Source of the DNA: Caldifarciminota bacterium
GTDB lineage: Bacteria; WOR-3; Hydrothermia; UBA1063; CAJXJZ01
DNA: 34,061 nucleotides
Direction: 5' to 3'
NCBI GenBank assembly: GCA_027073945.1
Contig: JALTEL010000046.1
Coordinates: 1-34,061 of the forward strand
The translations under genes were made by a program, and so were the position numbers. Of this stretch, positions 30,699 through 34,061 are shown piece after piece. Within the stretch, counting starts at the first letter, position 1. Each line of letters opens with the position of its first letter. Below the pieces are notes generated by a model. The model had not been told where the DNA came from. It did no database searches and worked only from the letters and a program-made list of their open reading frames with translations.

Positions 30699-33473
30699 TT
30701 AAATTTTACTTAAAGTCTCCATAATGGCTTTGGATTCAAATCCCGCCAATTCGGTTGCATTGGAAGGGCAAGCAGAAGTACATACTCCACACCCCTGACA
30801 GAGAGAAGTTATTACAACGGCTATTTTTTCCTCTTCATCCACAAATCTTGCATTATACGGGCACACATTTACACATATACCACAACCGGTGCACTTCCTC
30901 TCCTTTACATATGTTGACCATTCTTTTAAAGGTAATTTTCTATTTTTAAGGAATGACAGTGCTTTTGAAGCTGCTGCTTTTGCCATTTTTTCGCTTTCAT
31001 CAATAGAACGCGGAGAATGTGAAAGTCCGGCAAGATAAACACCAGGGTGCAATGTTTCAACAGGATTGAATTTGATATTTGCAGGCATGAAAAATCCATT
31101 TTCATCCAGCGGAATGTCAAATAGCTTTGCTATCTTTTTATTTGAAGGATTCGGGATAATTCCAGTGGATAGGACAAGAAGGTCAGGATTTAGTAATATT
31201 TCTCTGTCAATTATGTTGTCTCTAAAACGGACATTGATTTTAGCATTATCAATAGAAACAGAAGGTGGAGTCTCTTCATTAAATCTGATGAAAATAATAC
31301 CTTTTTCTCTTGCTTCCCTGTAATACTTTTCAAGTTTGCCGTATGTCATAATATCTCTGTATAGAATAAAAATTTCAGTCTGTGGTGAGTTGCTTTTAAG
31401 TCTAAGTGCGTTTTTTATAGCATCACTGCAACATACTCTTGAACACCATGGATGGGTTTTATTTCTAAACCCGACACATTGTATCATAACAACGGTTTTT
31501 GCATCAATTCCATTTTTTATTTCTTTTTCCAACTCCATCTGGGTTACTATTCTATTACTTTTGCCATACTCATATTCCACAGGTGTGTATGCAACTGCCC
31601 CCGCCGCTATTATCACTGCGGAAACCTCAAGAGTCCTCTGGGTATCGGTTTTACCTTTTATTTTTACAATGTAACTCCCGGGGAAGCCTTTTACATCCTC
31701 AATCTCATGCTCATACCAGATATGTATGTTTTTCTTTCTTTCAACCTGTTCTGTAAGGCTCTGTATTGCAGTAGATGTACTTCTCCCGTCTATGGTTTCA
31801 GTAAAATTCAGGGCATTTCCACCTGACCTGTTCGTCTTTTCCACAATATGGACATCTACACCGTTATCTGACAAAACTAAGCCTGCTGTCATACCGCTGA
31901 TACCTGCACCTATAATTAATGCGGTCTTTTTGACTGTAATAGAAAGCCCTCTGGATTTCTCAAGGTACTTAAGCTTTTTTATGGCACTGCTCACAATAAA
32001 TTTTAGGTTTGATGAAGTACTTCTATCAACAACATAAAAGCTTAAGGGGTCCCAATGCTTTTTGAGAATAGGCATGGTGGTGTAAATGGAATCATCAATA
32101 ACAACAAAATAGTTTATACTATTTTTAGTCAGGAGCATTTTTAACTTTTCTATGTCTTTATCAGTTTTAAGCGAGTCTATATTGAGAACCTTACAATTTT
32201 CAAAGTTAAAAGGTTGAGTTCCCACATTAACAATAGCTATGTTTCTTTCCTCTTCTTTACTCGGACTATCAGTATTAGCAGGCTCATTTTCTTTCCATCT
32301 AATACCAATAGAGGAAATGCTCGCCTCGGCACTTATCAGAGCGTCCGAAATTTCCTGAGGAGTATCATAAAGCATTGTAACTCCGTTCAAAAAAGCATGT
32401 TGAGGTAATACAATATCGGTTCCGACCGAGAGCACAACGAGATCAAATTTTTCATTCACCTTGTTACCATGTTCGTCAATATAACTAATAACAGGATTAT
32501 GTTGTTCATCCTCCACTATCTTGCCGGGACGTGCCCTTATGCCCCTGAACACTGTGCTTTGTGCATACTGATATTCACCTTTTCCAAAAGCTCTCATATC
32601 CATATAAAATACGGTTGGCTCTGCAAGAGGGTCAGATTTTCTCAAAAGCCTTATTTCTTTCAATGTAAACATACAGCATATGGAGGAACACTCAACCTTT
32701 TCTCTGTCCCTTGAGCCCATGCATTGAATAAACGCTATTTTCCTCGCAATTTTGCTATCAGAAGGTCTTTTCACAATGCCGTCTGTTACCCCTGTTCCAG
32801 AGAGCATTCTTTCAAAATGTGTCGATATTATCACATTTTTATACTTACCATATCCAAATTCGCCAAGATATGATATATCACGTTCTCTAATCCCGGTTGC
32901 CACAAATACATGCTCTGCTTCAATCTCTTCATATTCATCTTTATCCTCAAGGTTTATTGCAGAAACAGGGCAGACTTCCACGCATGCCCCGCATTTTGTG
33001 CAGGATTCAAAATCAATGGTATAAATATCAGGGAAATTCCTTTCATATTTGTGATATACAGCCTTGCGTTTCGAATAGTTGAAGTTTTCATCCGAAATGA
33101 CAGGACAAGCATCGGTACATTTTCCACAATTAATGCAATTATTGTTTACGCCTCTTGCTTTTTTAAATATTGTCACTTTGACATAACTATCTTTTTCCTC
33201 AACATTATCTATTCTTGCATTTGTCATTACTTCAATGTACGGGTGAAAAAGACCTCTTCTCAAACAGAACTGAGCAATATCAGAATCAATAAATGGATAA
33301 ACCTGACACATTCCGCAAGCATCATTGGGAAACTGATAGTCAAGCTGTGAAAGCTTACCGCCTATGTAAGGCTCCTTTTCAACAAGCAAAACTCTATAAC
33401 CCTTTTGAGCAAGTGAAAGGGCTGTATTTATTCCCACAATCCCGGCACCTTCGACAATAATTTTTTTACTCAT
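30699..33473 (-). CDS. hdrA: tandem HdrA-HdrA fusion, FAD and multi-4Fe-4S electron-transfer subunit
   Basis: This 924-residue protein carries two HdrA units in one chain. Unit 1 (1-400) has the FAD loop GAGIVG (9-14), an inserted ferredoxin domain (Cys113/116/119/123 and Cys158/161/164/168) and an HdrA motif CMGSRD...CSSICC (251-267). A degenerate HdrA N-terminal-type domain follows (about 410-505). Unit 2 has the FAD loop GAGISG (522-527), CVGFRN...CSRVCC (666-682) and a C-terminal ferredoxin domain (Cys861/864/867/871 and 892/895/898/902). HdrA is the flavin subunit, able to bifurcate electrons in methanogens. I chose ATG 33473, which shares TGATG with the upstream stop and has GGAGG 7 bases away. 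Confidence 0.92.
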   Translation of the reverse strand: MSKKIIVEGAGIVGINTALSLAQKGYRVLLVEKEPYIGGKLSQLDYQFPNDACGMCQVYPFIDSDIAQFCLRRGLFHPYIEVMTNARIDNVEEKDSYVKVTIFKKARGVNNNCINCGKCTDACPVISDENFNYSKRKAVYHKYERNFPDIYTIDFESCTKCGACVEVCPVSAINLEDKDEYEEIEAEHVFVATGIRERDISYLGEFGYGKYKNVIISTHFERMLSGTGVTDGIVKRPSDSKIARKIAFIQCMGSRDREKVECSSICCMFTLKEIRLLRKSDPLAEPTVFYMDMRAFGKGEYQYAQSTVFRGIRARPGKIVEDEQHNPVISYIDEHGNKVNEKFDLVVLSVGTDIVLPQHAFLNGVTMLYDTPQEISDALISAEASISSIGIRWKENEPANTDSPSKEEERNIAIVNVGTQPFNFENCKVLNIDSLKTDKDIEKLKMLLTKNSINYFVVIDDSIYTTMPILKKHWDPLSFYVVDRSTSSNLKFIVSSAIKKLKYLEKSRGLSITVKKTALIIGAGISGMTAGLVLSDNGVDVHIVEKTNRSGGNALNFTETIDGRSTSTAIQSLTEQVERKKNIHIWYEHEIEDVKGFPGSYIVKIKGKTDTQRTLEVSAVIIAAGAVAYTPVEYEYGKSNRIVTQMELEKEIKNGIDAKTVVMIQCVGFRNKTHPWCSRVCCSDAIKNALRLKSNSPQTEIFILYRDIMTYGKLEKYYREAREKGIIFIRFNEETPPSVSIDNAKINVRFRDNIIDREILLNPDLLVLSTGIIPNPSNKKIAKLFDIPLDENGFFMPANIKFNPVETLHPGVYLAGLSHSPRSIDESEKMAKAAASKALSFLKNRKLPLKEWSTYVKERKCTGCGICVNVCPYNARFVDEEEKIAVVITSLCQGCGVCTSACPSNATELAGFESKAIMETLSKI

Positions 33474-34061
33474 CAATAATCCTCCGGTAATGCTGAAAGT
33501 GAAGCAAGTGAAAAAACAGGCCCATCTTTACATATATATCTGTCTCCAATATTGCACCTCCCACATTTTCCAATTCCGCATTTCATTCGCTTTTCAAGCG
33601 AAGTGTATATTCTGTCTCTGGCAAATCCAAGTTTAAACAAGACGGGGAGTGTGTATTTTATCATAACAGGCGGGCCGCATACAACAGCAAATGCGTCCTT
33701 AGGAGAAGGGGCAATTTCTTTCACAACCTGAGGTACAAAACCAACTTTTTCATGCCAATCCGCAAATTCCCTATCCACTGTTAAATATATATTTACATCT
33801 CCTCTGTCCTTCCACTCATCAAACTCATCTCTGTAAAGCAACAACCCGGGTTCTCTGGCACCGTAAATAACAGTGATGTCACCAAATTTATGCCTCTGGT
33901 GAAGCGCATACAGCAGCAACGAACGTAATGTTGCAAAAGCAAATCCGCCACCAACTATTATGATATTGTGTCCCTCAAATAAATCCACAGGATAGCCATT
34001 TCCAAGAGGGCCTCTTATACCTATTTCTTCACCTATTTCAAGTTGATGCAGGGCTGTGGTT
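33473..34061 (-). CDS. FAD/NAD(P)-binding, 2Fe-2S oxidoreductase subunit (sulfhydrogenase gamma/AsrB/FlxA-like), 5' partial
   Basis: The gene enters from the right edge, so the first part (the FAD-binding barrel) is missing. Visible from residue TTALHQLEIGEEIGIRGPLGNGYP is the end of the flavin domain. Next comes the NAD(P)-binding domain (IIIVGGGFAFATLRSLL, then AVVCGPPVMIKYTLPVL), and a C-terminal 2Fe-2S motif CGIGKCGRCNIGDRYIC. This is the ferredoxin-NADP reductase / PyrK-like family that provides NAD(P)H oxidation in sulfhydrogenase, anaerobic sulfite reductase and Flx-Hdr complexes. The stop overlaps hdrA by one base, so the two are coupled. It is the likely electron entry or exit point for the Hdr complex. 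Confidence 0.88.
   Translation of the reverse strand, partial: TTALHQLEIGEEIGIRGPLGNGYPVDLFEGHNIIIVGGGFAFATLRSLLLYALHQRHKFGDITVIYGAREPGLLLYRDEFDEWKDRGDVNIYLTVDREFADWHEKVGFVPQVVKEIAPSPKDAFAVVCGPPVMIKYTLPVLFKLGFARDRIYTSLEKRMKCGIGKCGRCNIGDRYICKDGPVFSLASLSALPEDY

Noticed and set aside
29301..33473. Calling the Hdr genes a known sHdr complex
   Set aside because: sHdr clusters typically encode two HdrB- and two HdrC-type subunits and a normal-length HdrA; here there is one of each with a double HdrA and an NAD(P)H subunit.
1..34061. CRISPR arrays, insertion sequences, tRNA or rRNA genes
   Set aside because: No repeated spacer pattern, transposase motif or RNA-gene signature was found on reading both strands; a tRNA scan could confirm this.

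Overview
This is a gene-dense, AT-rich bacterial chromosome segment. Every gene I can support is on the minus strand, so transcription runs from high to low coordinates. The organism is a diderm with meso-diaminopimelate peptidoglycan: MurE carries a DNPR motif, and there are a LolA-like protein and a lipoprotein. The right end holds an anaerobic-type heterodisulfide-reductase (Hdr) and sulfur-carrier cluster. The roadblock/LC7 protein, the membrane proteins of unknown function and the archaeal-looking zinc ribbon suggest an uncultured candidate phylum of the WOR-3 type. That placement is inference only; no marker was searched.

Layout in transcription order. (A) 34061-26851: a sulfur/electron-transfer operon. 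It encodes an NAD(P)H-binding flavoprotein with a 2Fe-2S site (5' end outside the window), a double-length HdrA, HdrC, HdrB, an AhpD/CMD-fold protein, TusA, a DsrE-like protein, a DsrE-DsrF-DsrH trio and a GcvH-like lipoyl carrier. (B) 26836-18102: an rpmF promoter, L32, a PilT-like ATPase with an apparently leaderless promoter, a roadblock protein, SucD, a LolA-like protein, a beta-propeller-like lipoprotein, four membrane proteins forming a probable complex of unknown function, and TruA. (C) 17996-2765: a compact division and cell wall (dcw) cluster, mraZ-rsmH-ftsL-ftsI-murE-murF-mraY-murD-ftsW-murG-murC-murB-ftsA-ftsZ, then a small zinc-ribbon gene. It starts from a perfect TTGACA-N17-TATAAT promoter overlapped by 10-bp-phased repeats that look like a MraZ operator. 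No ftsQ or ddl is present. (D) 2716-1: an ACR3/bile-acid-symporter-type permease, then a separately promoted pair consisting of a secreted propeller-like protein and an M23 peptidase cut by the window edge.

Most genes overlap or abut their neighbours, and no intergenic gap exceeds 300 bp. The largest gaps, 1479-1717 and 17947-18101, hold promoters and little else that I can see. I saw no rRNA, tRNA, CRISPR array, transposase, phage gene or attachment site.

The two strongest candidates for undescribed biology are the Hdr-Tus-Dsr-lipoyl module in (A), which combines parts of three known sulfur systems in one operon, and the membrane complex in (B). Several starts were moved inward from the longest open frame (murG, ftsW, dsrH, CMD protein, hdrA, murB, ftsL, ftsI, lipoprotein) using ribosome-binding sites and family N-termini.
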